From positions 703,501-767,500 of the forward strand of contig JAJTWR010000332.1 in NCBI GenBank assembly GCA_021613335.1: a DNA stretch of 64,000 nt, given 5' to 3'. The notes below the pieces were generated by a model, which did no database searches, was not told where the DNA came from, and saw only the letters and a program-made list of their open reading frames with translations. The translations under genes were made by a program, and so were the position numbers. Below, one piece after another: positions 1 to 13,239 of the stretch. The stretch's first letter is position 1; each line of letters starts with the position of its first letter. The stretch comes from Whitmania pigra (lineage: Eukaryota; Annelida; Clitellata; Hirudinida; Haemopidae).

Positions 1-289
1 CATTAGAGACCGAAGGACGGACAAATTTTGGTGTGACCGTCGACCGCCTGACCCGCCAGACTCCGTGACCGTTAAAGATTTATTTAAGCGTTAACCGTTA
101 AATTCCAAAGTTAAAACGAGTCGAACCGAGTCGAGCCGGTCAAAGCTCGTTATGACCGGGGGGGTTGTGTTAAAAAAAATAATTTTAAATTTAAAAATCT
201 TCAAATTATTTCTATTTTAATTCTACCACTTCCCCTTATATCACTCCCGTGAAGCTATCGGACGTTCAAAACGCTATCAGACACTAAAA

Positions 290-1720
290 CAGCTTAATTC
301 AAGAGCAATTAACAGTAACTTGCACTTAACAAAGTTTTTCGAATAAGATCTCATTCTAAAGAGATATAATCCAACTTTATCACATTAGCAAGCTCTTTGC
401 GTAAAAACCTATAATTTTCAAGATATTTATGTTCAAACATCACGCACTAAAATCAGCCTAGAAAAACAGCCTTTAATTCAAGAGCAATTAACCGTAACTT
501 GCACTTAACAAAGTTTTTCGAATAAGATCTCATTCTAAAGAGATATAATCCAACTTTATCACATTAGCAAGCTCTTTGCGTAAAAACCTATAATTTTCAA
601 GATATTTATGTTCAAACATCACGCACTAAAATCAGCCTAGAAAAACAGCCTTTAATTCAAGAGCAATTAACCGTAACTTGCACTTAACAAAGTTTTTCGA
701 ATAAGATCTCATTCTAAAGAGATATATTCCAACTTTATCACATTAGCAAGCTCTTTGCGTAAAAACCTATATTTTTCAAGATATTTATGCTCAAACATCA
801 CGCACTAAAATCAGTCTATAAAAACAGCCTTAATTCAACTGCAAAAAACTGTCACTTAGACTAAACTATATTTTTTGAGTAAATTCTCATTTTGAAGACA
901 TAGCATCTATCTTTCTCACATTTCTAACCACTTTGCCGTCAGACACTTATTTTTCAAGTTATTGAAGCTCAAACTTTACGCATTATATGGAAAAACAGCC
1001 TCATTTCAAATGCAATTAACCGTAACTTAAACTTAACTAAATATTTCGACAAAGGCCTCATTTTAAAGATATTTAATCTCATTTTTTTAAATTTCCAAAA
1101 ACTTTGCCATCAGACACTTATTTTTCAGGTTATTAAGGCTCAAATTGTACTCACTACCTCGGAAAACAGCCTCATTTCAAATGCAATTAACAGTAACTTA
1201 AACTTAACTAAATATTTCGACAAAGGTCTCATTCTAAAGAGATTTAACCTATCTTTATCAAGTTGGCAAGCCCTTTGCCATCAGACACTTATTTTTCAGG
1301 TTATTAACGCTCAAAGTTTACGCACTAATTGTATTCACTGCCTCGGAACACAGCCTCATTTCAAATGCAATTAACAGTAACTTAGACTTAACTAAATATT
1401 TCGACAAAGGTCTCATTCTAAAGAGATTTAACCTATCTTTATCAAGTTGGCAAGCCCTTTGCCATCAGACACTTATTTTTCAGGTTTATTAACGCTCAAA
1501 GTTTACGCACTAATTTTACGAACTACATAAACAGATTCATTTCAAATGCTTAAAACCGTAACTTAGACTTAACTAAATGTTTTGACAAAGGTCTCATTTT
1601 AAAGATATTTAATTTCTGTATTTTAAATTTCCAAGGCCTTTGCCATCAGACACTTATTTTTCAGGTTAATAACGCTCAAATTATTCGCACTATCTCGGAA
1701 AACAGCCTCATTTCAAATTT
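290..1720. repeat. Tandem array, about 8 copies of a 170-184 bp unit
   Basis: Repeat starts can be read at about 301, 480, 659, 837, 1009, 1180, 1364 and 1545, giving spacings of 179, 179, 178, 172, 171, 184 and 181 bp. Copies 1-3 are nearly identical (shared GAGCAATTAACCGTAACTTG core) and later copies diverge. Each unit contains a TCGA(A/C)(T/A)AAG block and a CAGACACTTATTTTTCAGG-type block. The most homogeneous copies lie at the left, which suggests recent local amplification. No coding potential. Confidence 0.9.
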
Positions 1721-2129
1721 GAATTATTTTTATACTATACACGTGATAGCGGAGATGTGTTGTCACTACTCTTCCATTGTCAAATAGTAGTCAGTTTTAC
1801 CACGTTCTATAGTCATTTGTTTCGTCATTTTTCATTGTTATAATCATAAATTTTCTCATTTTCGTTAACAGTAAAATTCACAGTTTAACAATGATGTAAA
1901 GATTCTTTCATACGTGTCGCAGAATAAAAAATAATTTTGTGACCAATCACAAACAAGCAATAAAATTACATTATTTGTTACAAATTTCAATGAACGGCAA
2001 CAATTGGAACCTTAAAATGAAAGTGATTGTTTATTCATTAAAGTAAATCATAAGAAAAATTTGTGTTGGTAAAAATGCGTATGTCCGCAAAATAGTGACG
2101 GTTTCTTGCAGCTCAATAATGCCTTATAG

Positions 2130-2385
2130 TTTAAATGTATATAACTCGAAAAAAGTGTCTGATGGCAAAGACCCTTTGTCGAAACATTTAGTTACGTCTA
2201 AGTTACGGTTTTATGCATTTGAAATGAGGCTGTTTAGATAGTACGTAAAATTAGTTCGTGAAATTTGAACGTTAATAACCTGAAAAATAAGTGTCTGATG
2301 GCAAAGGCGTTTGAAATGTTTGAAAAAAAGATTAAATCTCTTGAAAATGAGACTTTAGTCGAAAAATTTAATTAATTGCAAGCGA
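2130..2385 (-). repeat. Inverted copies of the satellite unit
   Basis: About 1.5 units of the array at 290-1720 appear here in reverse complement, with AAGTGTCTGATGGCAAAG at about 2153 and again at about 2289, separated by about 136 bp. Together with the direct array they form a large potential hairpin around a unique spacer of about 400 bp (1720-2130). Confidence 0.8.
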
Positions 2386-2504
2386 CGGATTTTTGCTATC
2401 AATTTAGGCCGTTGATTTTAGACGAAATAAAACGCCATCTCAAGTTGTGCGAGGGTTTTGCCCCTAGGAAAAAGTCGAAAAAAACGTGATGTTGCGAATT
2501 CCAT

Positions 2505-2505
<1 letters not shown>

Positions 2506-2543
<38 letters not shown>

Positions 2544-2606
2544 CAACGATAACGACAACGACAACGACAACAACAACAACAACAACAATAATAATAATAA
2601 CATCCT
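2506..2606. repeat. Compound trinucleotide and hexanucleotide microsatellite
   Basis: A run of AAT, GATAAT, GACAAC and AAC units. It opens long low-complexity frames on both strands (poly-Asn/Asp and poly-Leu/Ser), which are not genes. Confidence 0.9.
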
Positions 2607-2639
2607 ATCATATTCCACAAGTTGGGATCTTTTTCTGAG

Positions 2640-4290
2640 TTTATCTCACATTCAACTATTCATTTATTGATTTGATCAAATCAGAATCAATCTCTATTGA
2701 TTAAGTTGTTGTTCAATGCTGATAATTATATTACGAATTTCCCTGAATACTAATATTATAATCCTAATTTTAAGTAAATATAAGTATAATATTAATAATA
2801 TAATATAATTATATAATAATATAATATAATAATATAAAATAATAATAATTATTATTATTATATAATAATATAATGTAGCTACAACATAGCCAATAATAAA
2901 CCCGTTATTTTGCCAATTAAAATGTGTAAATAAAATTATTGTTTTATGAGACTCTATTATTCCATGCTATTTGAAAATATTATTATTTTTTTATAAACCA
3001 GATTATGAAAATGTCTCCAAGATTTATGTCGCTCACTAGTAGATTTGAAATATCAAGTCGTGCAAGTTTCGCTATTGACTACTTTATCGTGAATATCTCT
3101 CAAACGAATTTAAATTGGAAGTTCAAATTGCAGAATATGAAAGAAAACTTCATTTTCTAACATGTGTAACAGAATGGGCTTTCTAAAACTGGTTGAAGCC
3201 GAGATTTTAGGCACTTTTATGCAGTGTTGCAGATCATTTGTTATATCTTTCTAAATATGAAGTTTAAAAGTTTTTTTTGTGATTATAATATTAGTTAGAT
3301 TGTAATTACCTATAAATTTATAAAATGATTCTTAAACGAAAATGAATGTTTGTTTTAAACACATTTTTATTAATATCTTGCTAAATATATGTAGTTAGAA
3401 TTTCAACTTTAGACATGTTTGTCTCCAAGTTATCGGTGATATTTAAATGTAGTACTTGTACTTTAGAATGTAGTATTAAAAGTATTTGAACGCAATTTTA
3501 CGCTAATATATTCATTTCAATATTGTTCACTTTTAAACACCCTATACTCTCGATCTCCTATTGTCTCGATTACGATAAACTCAACAGGATCGATTTGAAA
3601 AAAAAACAAGTATATGGAATATATTCCAGCATGGAATATAGGCATTAAAAAATTAACCCTTAGTCTGAGTCAACCTTAAGACAAAAGGAGTCATCCATAA
3701 AAAACGCCCGCAAGTGGTGGAGCGCTTCTAAAGCATACTAATGCTGAAGGGCGAGGGCAATTATTTTTGTTGAATAAAAACGAAATAATTTTTAAATTTT
3801 AGAAATGTATATGTTTTAATGATTTTATTTTAATTTTTTAAATATTATTTTATTGACATTTGGGTACGTCCATAAAGTATGTCATGCTCGAGGAGGAGGA
3901 TGTCTAAGAAATTGTGACAAATTAAAAATTACAGTTAAGATTTATTGTGGACGACCCCCAAAGAGAAAAAGCGTCTTCTAATTCAAATTTTGTTTGGTTT
4001 CTGTGCGCGCAAATAGAGATGTGCCGTCACTACATAACTACGCTTGAGATTCTAGTTAACTTTATTTTGATGATTTCTTATTTTCTTTTTAATTTTTAAA
4101 ATGTTTAAAGGAAGACGTCAATAGTCGTAATGTCTTATTAATCTCCAGTTATATTCTGGGGATCGGCTTCAAAAGATCGACATTTTGCTAAGGACACCGC
4201 ACTTAACAAAAAGTTAAAATTGTTAATTAACTAAACATAATTGCAATTGTTTTTATAAACACATTTCTTTCAGTACACCATATTTCAGAC
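2640..4290. other. Gene-free AT-rich stretch
   Basis: No reading frame of note. An (AAT/ATA)-rich run lies at about 2780-2870. At 3690-3960 there are phrases such as GTCCATAAAGTATGTCATGC and TGTGGACGACCCCCA. They resemble the ends of common decayed DNA transposons, but no clear inverted pair could be matched. Confidence 0.5.
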
Positions 4291-5029
4291 ATTTTTGTTA
4301 GCTTTGAGATTATCCCCATATCCAAAAATACATCAATATATCAACAACCGGCCACATTTGTTTATTTACATTTTATTACCCGGCTGCCCATACTTGCTTG
4401 TTGTTATTTATATTTACATCACCCAGCGGACGTCCGATAGCTTCACTCTTGTCTTATATCCACCCACCGGTTCGAGTCTGTGGACCCCGCCAAAGTGTTC
4501 TAGATCTGCCCTTGGTCATGACTCGTTACGGCTCGTCACGACTGGTTGCGACTCTTTACAGCTCGCCATGACTCTTTACGAATCTTTACATCTCGTCATG
4601 GTTAAGAACCGTCTTGACTCGCCATGGTCCGTTTTAATCGTTTCGACTGATCTAAAAAATAAATTCTTCTTTTAGATATAAAGATGAAATATATTGTTTG
4701 ATTTGTCTTATGTTGGGATGATTATAAATTATATTGTGCTGCCTCGAAACGATGTTGTTGAATGTGGAGTCTTCTGGACGAGGCGAGGCGAAATCTTGGT
4801 AATAAAGTTTCGGAAGTTTTTCATCGTTGTTTTCATACCGACTATGTGTGTGTATCTTACTAACGTTCATTTCATGACTAGATACTAACTAAATAACTAA
4901 TTCATACTATTATATTTATTATTTAAATTGTAACCCACTTCACCTGCCTGAAAATAGCTATTTCGTCAAAGCCCGGAACTGTAAATCCAGAAAACAAGCT
5001 AAAATGAATTTAATATTTGAGCACAAGTC

Positions 5030-5810
5030 AAGGCCAACATAAAAGTTTTAGAACTTGAAAGATTGGCTGAAACCCGATGGAATTATTGGTACTGATCAGT
5101 AAGCAAACTAAAACTTAAAACTGAAGTCATTGTTAGCATCCTGGAAGCTTTATCATTACAGAAAATTTATAGGTTGCTGATAGCAGAAGCTCAGGAGTTA
5201 CAAGGATGTGCTCAATGACATTTCTTTGCTGTGGCTGAAAAGTTGCTTGGAACAGTTAATTCACTATCTGAAGAGTTGCAGAACTGATCTGTTGCAGGTC
5301 TGCTGAAATGTTAATAGATTCAACCAAATGAGATCTGCTGTCCTACCACTACACAGACATTTGGATCAGCATAATGAAAAAGGCTGATGGAATCCTGGTG
5401 AATGACCACAACAGGTCCAAGAGAATGCAAGCAATATCTAAGAAAATATCCAACTATTTCGTGCTTTCAGGGACTGGCAAGATGATTGAATCTGTTCAGG
5501 ACAAATGTAATTCAATGTGTACCTCTGTTTGCTTTATTCAATTTTATTTCTGAATTGGATGCTAGTTTCAATGGTGCAATGCTTTAAAGTGTGTTAGCAA
5601 TGAATCCAATTTTCAAACACTTTTTATGCTCAGATTCCTTTAACAAACTGGCAAAACTTTACCCTACAGGTGGCATTGATGAATTTATGGTCAGTAATCA
5701 GCTGTCATTGGCTAAGTGAAACTCGAAAATGTTTGAATCGTCTCCCAAAGTGCTTCGGTGATATCTCTATCGGGAGTGGTTGAGCGAAGTAGCTGAAATG
5801 AAGTCCCTGG
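5030..5810 (+). pseudogene. Decayed hAT-type transposase (THAP12/ZMYM1-like)
   Basis: Translation on + gives ERLAETRWNYW near 5050, the hallmark (L/K)R..(D/E)TRW block of hAT transposases of the DUF4371/ZMYM1/THAP12 group. Near 5540-5700 it gives ISELDASF, then LAMNPIFKHF and KLYPTGGIDEF, matching the later 'ELD.RF ... LNP.S..FL ... Y..' block of the same family. In-frame stops interrupt both parts. The sequence AAATGAAGTCCCTGG at about 5794 resembles the inner side of a hAT terminal repeat (compare the MITE at 26963-27053). No left terminus or target duplication was found. Dead copy. Confidence 0.6.
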
Positions 5811-6279
5811 TCGTAAAACCAAAAATCTCCCCCAGCTTGTTACTCCCAAGCCCCAGAAGCTAATGCAGACTTTCACTCACCTTACTCTTGTGTTCTCAAT
5901 ATGTGTTGTGACTTATGTAATATTGACAGTCACCGTTAATAATATTTCTTCTTGGAATTCAACAATCCTCATGCCACAAACTAACAAATTTACAACATTT
6001 TAATATTTGTGTTTTTGAGCAATCTGACAAACGTACAGAAATGATTTTGATTGGAAAATTACATAAGTGGACCCAAGTATTGTGGACATCCCATAAAACA
6101 ATAAAAATTAATCCTTCATTACATATGCAGATACTGCATGCTGACTAGCACCAACACTGGTTTAACAACTAAACATAATAAGAAATAATTCTTGTCAGGT
6201 GAACGTTGAAAGGCATGCACATGTAGAATTTCAATACTGTAATCAATCATGAACAAATTTAGAACAGAAAACATCAAAA

Positions 6280-9200
6280 TCACAGAAGGTAGTCTTGATA
6301 TGCCTCAGCGCCTGTAAACAGAACATCCATCCAAATCTGCCTTGCCCTATTTGAAGGAGCTGACAAAATGTGTGTCTTTTGCAAAGTTTTCAGGCAAAAC
6401 GTTGCCTTACTGTTTGCACATCGAAGCATTGAATTGTCTATGTACACATCCTCTAAAACCTGTGAGTATTTTCCCATCATTGCAATTTATAAGTGTCATA
6501 GAGCAAATTATAAAAAAATAAACAAAAAGAAATCTACTTGGAAAGATATCCTCCCCCTCAAAACAAGCTCAGATCGGTCTGAATAATAACACAACTGCTT
6601 CTGATTCCTGTCAAACACAAACCATTTCCTTGTCCATGTTTTCAATCTCCTTCCAATTTTTTTCAGGAAGCCACATGCACAATGGGAGGTTACTTTGATC
6701 TCCTGACAAAGGTCAAGGCAATGACCTCCCTGTTCTATAAATAACCTCAGGTCAAAATTTGTTGCTTCTCCCTTAATTGGGAGATACCTGGTAAGAGGTC
6801 TATTCTGCAAATATATTATTGTTATTCTGCAAAACCATTGAATAAAAAAAAAATTGAGTAGTGAATAAATTAATTTAACATTCTCTACGTTATGCACCTT
6901 GAGAGGGTGAGTACTTCTTAATCGAATGAAAGGAGCACCATCAACTCTACTGAAAGAGGCTAAAACATGCTGTTCCTAAAAAGATAAAAATTAATCATGC
7001 ACATTTTAAGTTGACTTCAGTGATAACAATAAAATTCAAACTTCAGCAGAGCCATACAAATTAAGTGCTTTGCCCTCTTTTTTGATACAGTTTCTAAAAG
7101 ATTTTTTGAATAAAGTTTGAATGATATAAATATTTAAACACAATTTATAATTAGAAGAAAATAAGATCATTAATTGATATGAAATATAGCTTATGTAATC
7201 TGAAATACCTAGATTCTTCTCGGAACACGTCATCATCATCTCCATCCTTAACCAGAGATTCCACTCTGGCCGCTTGGTTTGCGTGGTTGTTTACGCCTTT
7301 CATCAACAAATCAGCTTCCAAATTCTTAAATGGTTCGAAAGTCTCAGATTGCATGCAGTTTTTCACATATTTTTCAGAACCATGTTTTTCCATTGAAGTT
7401 TGTGGGCCATTTGATGCTAAGTTTGAATCAATCTTATCCAAAGATGCTTCAAGGGAATTCTAAATGAAAAAGTGTACGATGTTTATTTCAAAAAGTAATA
7501 TTCAACCCTTTTATTTGATCATTCTAACCTCATATTTTGAATATAACTCAATTAGTTTCCCATGCTCTCTGTTGAAAAGTTGTTTGACTGCTTCAGAATC
7601 TTCTCTGAACTTCTTTCCCAGCTGCATCATCATTTTTAATTATCAATTAACATCATTGCTTGCAATTAACATCGGTTAATTTCATCTATGTAAGATAAAA
7701 TAGTAATGCTTAATTACAAAAGAATTCATTCACAAGCACTCCTTTTTGAACTCTCAGCATCGACCGATTTCACGTATGCTACAACACAAATTAGTAATGC
7801 AGCACGATGCCTACAATAAGTAAGCCAATTACTTTTATTATTCAATCAAATGCCTAAATGCAGCAAAACCATTAACTGCATGACCAACAACAAATTACCT
7901 TCAACAAATCATAATCAATCTGCTCAAGCTTCTTAATTCTTGTATTGTTGTCAATTCTTCCAAAATTCTGCACTAATTTTCTCTCTTCCAGTTTCTGTTA
8001 ATTATGCGATTGTTAGAGTAGTTGTCACAACAAATTCATCATAAGAGCAAAGCCATCGATAAATCAAATAATAACAGTATCCGCTTCCTTTCTGCTAGAA
8101 GTTACAATGAAACCATGCAAATAATTAATGAAATACTTCCTCACAACCACAACAACCTGCTAAACAATAATGCAACAATAATGCCATTCTCATAATGCAA
8201 CCTCATAATGGCTAACAATAGCAATGTTAAATATAAGTTTAAATAATATTCAAATGCATTCCAACACCTAAGTTTTGAAAAATTTATTTGAAATTTATTT
8301 TTATTTATTTATTTATCTGGTCAAAGGGCTTAACATGACCAACCTCAGCAAAAATGAAATATAGTCAATGTCGAGCAAGGAAAAGCACAGATTAGCCAGT
8401 AATTGTTAAACATTTTGAAAAATAAATATCAAGGACTAGTGATTTAAATCGGGAAAAAATGTGGACAGATACCACTAGAGTTCTAGACAACAACAATCCT
8501 GTTAAAAAAAATTTCTAACAGCATTAACCGAGCACTTCTCCGCACAAATCTTAAAGCGATGTCCCCGTGTTCGATTATATTCCGAAAATTGAACAAAACT
8601 TAGATCACTTTTTGCAAGGCCATCTAGTAATTTAAACAAAAAGCATAAATCAGTAATTAAACGTTTATGTTCGAGTGATTTGAGCCCTAGAATCTTAAGT
8701 TTGGCTGAGTATGGTTGGTATCGAAGGCTAGGAATTGCTTTTGTGAATCTTCTTTGGACTGACTCAATTCCTTTAACAAGATATTTGAGGTGGGGATTCC
8801 ATACTGGGGAACAATAAAAACAATTCCAACAATGGTCGAACATATGTAGTGAATGCTTTGGCCTTGGATGGTCTCCAGAAGTAAAGGCAAGATGTAGCAT
8901 GCGGGCTCTTGTAGAGGCTTTTTGTATAATAGTTTCAATATGAGGGGTAAATGTGAGATTGTTGTCAATAAAAACATGAAGATCTCTTGTAACGGGAACA
9001 TGTTCATGGTTTTGATCATTAATAAAATATTGGTGGGTTGGATGTTTTTTGTCAGAATGACTGTAAACATGACATACGCAACACTTCTCAGAAGCCAACC
9101 TTGATTGCCATGTGTCATTTCAGTTTATGAGCTCGTCAATTGCACTCTGTAGGTTATGACTTGAATAAGAGCAGGCATAGAGCTTATAGAGATAGTTAGT

Positions 9201-12200
9201 AGGTAAACATCATCAGTAAACAGCTTCATTGCGACGTTAGGTATTGTGTTGATGATGTCAGTTAAGTCGTTGATGAAAATGAGAAAAAGTGTTGGTCGGA
9301 GGACACTCCCCTGAGGCACTCCACTTGTAACATGTTTTGAATAAAATTCTATCTATTTGCACCTATTGAGTTCTGTTTAGTACAAAACTTGAGAGCCAGT
9401 GGAATAAGCCACCAGAGATGCCGTAAGACTGAATTTTCTGTAAAAGTCTGAAGTGAGAGACGGAATCGAAGGGTTTTTGAAAGTCGAAGTAAATAATATC
9501 TACAGATTTGCTTTGTTGTATGGCAGCAGTTCAGTCATGGACACATTCAAGAAGGTTTGTGTTTGTTGATTTTGATCCAAGGAAACCGTGTTGTTGTCTT
9601 TGTAGGAGGTTATTATTTGTTCACTATTTTCTCCATAACTTGACAGGAAGTACAGGTGAGTGAGATGGGACAATAGTTAGTAGGTAAACTTGTTAACCCC
9701 TTCTTGCGAATTGGGGTAATGAGGGCAGTTTTCCATTCATCTGGTAACTTACAAGTTTTCATAGACATGTCAAAAATGTGTGATAATGGGACTGCCAAAC
9801 TGTATGCACATTTTAAAGTAAAATATTCGTTATGCCATCAGGACTGGTAGAAGTTTAGTTATTGAGCTTTTTTCAGTGTTGGGTGACAATTTCCAGAGTG
9901 AAAACGATTCGAACCATATGTGTGTTGGCTCTTGAACAAAAATAAGGTATGATGCCATCATCTGTTATAAAAACACTTGCAAAGTAATCATTGAAAATAA
10001 TAGCAATTGTTCTTGGATCGGTGGTAAAGGATTTATTGTTACACTGTATTTCACCAAGTGATGTATGATTGAAAAGTTTTTTATTAATGTATCTGTAAAA
10101 TCCATTTAAGTTGGTACTCTTCATCAGACCAAGCTCTGTCTGTATCTGGCTTTGTTTGATTGCTTGACTAGACTTCTTTATGAATTGTTTGTATTTGTTC
10201 AAATCGTGATGACATCCTGTTGCCTTCCATTTTCGCCAATATTTCAATTTTGTTTTGTAGATTGGGTGGTTTGAGAGTTTAGTGGGAGAATTTTTGTTTA
10301 GGAGAGACTTTAATATTAGTGGTATAAATTTGTTTATCTCATCAAGGACATATTCTTTAAACACATTCCAACATTAATCAACAGAAAAATATCTCTGAAA
10401 TATCCAATCCTGCATATAAAAATAGTTGTTTATAAGTTCAAAATTTCCTCTTTTATAGACTCTAAAATATTGATTATAAAATAGTGATTGAACTATCTGA
10501 TCTGATTGCCTTGCAGTTGAGCCTGAAGCTGATTGTGGTGGGATCACTTGAGGCAAGGGGTACAATATCCTCCATTGCAGACATAAGAAGCTTGTCATTC
10601 GACAGTATAAGATCAAGTATGTAATCTTGTCTGGTGGCAAAATTAACAAATTGATATAGGCCAAATTCATCAAATAAATCCAAGAATAGACTATATATTT
10701 TGTTGTTTGGTGAATTATGACACTCCCAATCAATATCAGGAAGATTGAAGTAACCGAGCAGAACCAGACAATATTTAATATTGCAGCTTTCCTTGAGACA
10801 GGTGATGCTGTCTATTGCTTATTACATTGAATATGGACTAAAACCACAACTGCGATAGTAAGCAATAAAGCGACATGTCTTGTTTAGGAGCAGAACATCG
10901 ATACACACTACTTCAATGTGTTTAAATTCAACCATAACTGTCCTGAAAAAAATGTTGTTTCTGGTGAAGATACTCCACCATCTCTTGTTGGCATGTCCCA
11001 ATGAACAGCATTAAAATGAGGAGGCAAAATAATAACTGTTAGGCACTTCAGTTGAAAGCCATGTATCAATAATACAAAGTATGTCTAATACAAATTCATC
11101 AATAAATAAAACAGTCTCATCAATCTTGTTTAAGAGACTTCTGGCATTGGTCAGAGCAACATTAACCCCAAAAGGGCATTTCGCTTGAGAGAGGAGCTGA
11201 TGATTTTGATGACACAACTCCCCTCTTCTCACGTCATTCACATCTTCTTTTGAACTCAGTCTCGTCTTGCTGTTTGGTGAGGTCATGACTAATGAAAATA
11301 TTTTTGATTGTCTGGTCTGGAGATGAGTGAAGGGGTATGCTTGATTGGATTAGATCATCCACTTCAGTTGAAGCAAGGGTTGCACAGATTTTTGATGCAG
11401 GATTTCCTGGGTGCAAGCGACGAGTTTTCATAATTGTTGGTTTGGTGGTTAAATGTTTGTCATGGAAGTCTGCACCAGTTCTTTGTCAGCAAGTTGTGGG
11501 TTTTTTGGTAGACCAGAGATAATGATATTCTTTTCCTTTTTTCTTTTCTCCTCCCTTAACTCTTCGAGTCTCCAGATTGCCTCTGACACTGATTCAACTG
11601 ATACTGTACTGGCTAATAGGGTTGTGGACTCTATCTTGTCATTTAATTCACCGACCTTTGTTTCAAGGCCTTCCAGTCTCGACATACACTTATCCATAAC
11701 TTTGTCTGAGGATTCAACTATTGCTTTAGTTATATCTGACGTGGTCGTACTAAAGGAAAAGTAGTGCTAAACTGATTGTAGTACTAAACTGATGATTTTA
11801 TTTGTTGTGTCCACCATTTTATCAAGTACCCTTTCAAACATCTTGTTGTTTTTCTCCAGCATTTTCTGCATCATCATTTCTGAATTTGCAGTCATTTTTT
11901 GGAGAGTATCATTCAACAAATCGTTGTTTTTCTCCAATACTCTCAGCAGAATCATTTCGAGCATTTAGTAGAAAGCACACATAGAAACCAACGAACAACA
12001 AAACAAAAGGTACAGAAAACAATAATATCCATTACCGATATCTATAATTTTGAATTTATCATGTATTAGTTAGTAATTTGTATTTGATACAAAGCAGAAC
12101 CACAATATCGCTATGTTGTTTACGTTTCTCAAATATCAAATATTTTGATTGATTTGAATATATTTCAAATAAACCAAATGCATTATTAATAGACACCCCT

Positions 12201-13236
12201 GCAAAACCTCTGCATAATAAAAACTCAGATACAAGTAAATATTATAAAACAAACGTTATTAAATAAATATTATTAAACAAATATTAATATAACTCACAGC
12301 CCATTTCCTTCTGCTGTAATCTTTGTTGATAATGCTGTGTTTAAGTTGGATGATTGAGATTTCATTGTGAATCCTCCTCAGAGAAATGAATTCTTCACAT
12401 CCAAGATCCTTTCCTGTCATCAGTAGATTCAAGAGCGTCGGGTCAAAAGCATTTGAGGAATGGCCGGCATTGAACATCGAAACAAATCGATATGATTCCA
12501 TAGGACACGAATGATGCCGATGTCGGCCTTTTTTTGCACATCGAATCTCCAAGACTGCACAGTCATCAGAGAATTTCCAAGATTTGCAACTTTTTCCAGG
12601 TGATTCGTGGAAGCTGTTGTAAAGTTTTGGGGCAGTACATTCCTGAGAGAGTTGAGTTAGAGATGATAAAGATGATGACGTTGGTGTCAGCTGCAATGAT
12701 GATGATGGTGTTACATAAGATGATTTGCTGGCATCCTTATTTGCAAGAGAGGTACACATCAATATCACGTGTCTCAGCTTGTTTGCTTGTTTCAGTTTCC
12801 TGTTGCAAAAGCAAACACATGCATCTTGGCACACATGACCAGATATCAACTCAGGCATGGATACATTGAACATTTCAAACTGCTCCATGCATATCTCTCC
12901 AGCCTCGCTTGCGCTCTCTATGTCCGAAAATGATTTTGTAACAGCAGCCCTTTTTTGACCATTTTCCCAAGGTAATGAAAATGTTGATGAGCACCAAGAT
13001 GAAGACTTTTTGGTCAAATGTAGCAGTTGGAGCCTTTGTTCCTCTTTGGAGAAGTTACCCTTAATTTCTTGAGTCATCACCCACTCTGGGTCAAAGTCAT
13101 TCTTTTTCAAGAACTCATCCAAGCTTTCATTTTCAATTCTAGAATCCAAAAAATCTACTAAGTTGCAAGGCACCTTTCTGCAATCATTGCCATTGAGGCA
13201 CAGGTTTGTTGGGACAAAGCAAAGATTTGCTGTCAT
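6280..13236 (-). CDS. PHLDB/LL5-type pleckstrin-homology protein
   Basis: Eight exons read on the minus strand: 12298-13236, 7899-7994, 7529-7621, 7209-7459, 7042-7093, 6898-6975, 6538-6804 and 6280-6459, with phases closing to about 651 residues. The ATG at 13236 has an in-frame stop just upstream. The C-terminus is the diagnostic part. It has RPLTRYLPI, then a PH domain with KTWTRKWFVFDRNQKQLCYY, a glycine at the RGRISFQ strand, and the terminal helix IWMDVLFTGAEAYQDYL, all very close to vertebrate PHLDB1/2/3 (LL5). Charged helical segments from exons 2-4 precede it, as in LL5 coiled coils. LL5 proteins bind PIP3 through this PH domain and organise cortical microtubule capture and basement-membrane adhesion. 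The large first exon is not otherwise recognisable. The length is near human PHLDB3, and no FHA domain is seen. Exon 5 uses a weak GTTTGA donor. Intron 1 holds a 3.7 kb LINE. Confidence 0.82.
8285..11990 (-). mobile_element. Decayed CR1/L2-like non-LTR retrotransposon
   Basis: The element lies on the minus strand inside intron 1 of the PHLDB gene, in the same orientation as the host gene. From its 5' end: ORF1-like coiled coil (RLEGLETKVGELNDKI) followed by NIIISGLPKN at 11449-11964; endonuclease remnants (VALTNARSLLNKIDE, DILCIIDTWLS) near 11050-11200; reverse transcriptase blocks (LPDEWKTALITPIRKKG near 9700; PQGSVLRPTLFLIFINDL near 9280, where LGPTLF would be usual; FTDDVYLL in place of the FADD box); and a C-terminal domain at 8502-9098. 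Frames are broken by many stops and shifts. The 3' end (low coordinates) ends in an AAATAAATAAAT-type tail at 8285-8315, as in CR1/L2 elements that end in short tandem repeats. Inactive. Confidence 0.85.
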
Positions 13237-13239
13237 GTT

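Larger units (their letters stand above)
1..4640. mobile_element. Large non-coding element with degenerate inverted ends
   Basis: The motif GTGAAGCTATCGGACGT at 249-265 recurs exactly as its reverse complement at 4430-4446. Outside it, similar GAGTCGAGCC/ACGAGCCG, CGTTATGACC-type sequence lies at about 120-165 and, inverted, at about 4510-4560. A T-rich spacer separates the two blocks on each side, so both arms have the same layout. Inside are the tandem array (290-1720) and inverted copies of it (2130-2380). No transposase frame is visible. I infer a non-autonomous foldback-like DNA element or an inverted satellite block. Its true left edge may lie before the window. Outer ends and target duplication are not resolved. 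Confidence 0.5.

Noticed and set aside
3690..3960. MITE suggested by GTCCATAAAGTATGTCATGC and TGTGGACGACCCCCA phrases
   Set aside because: No matching inverted ends or target duplication could be paired.
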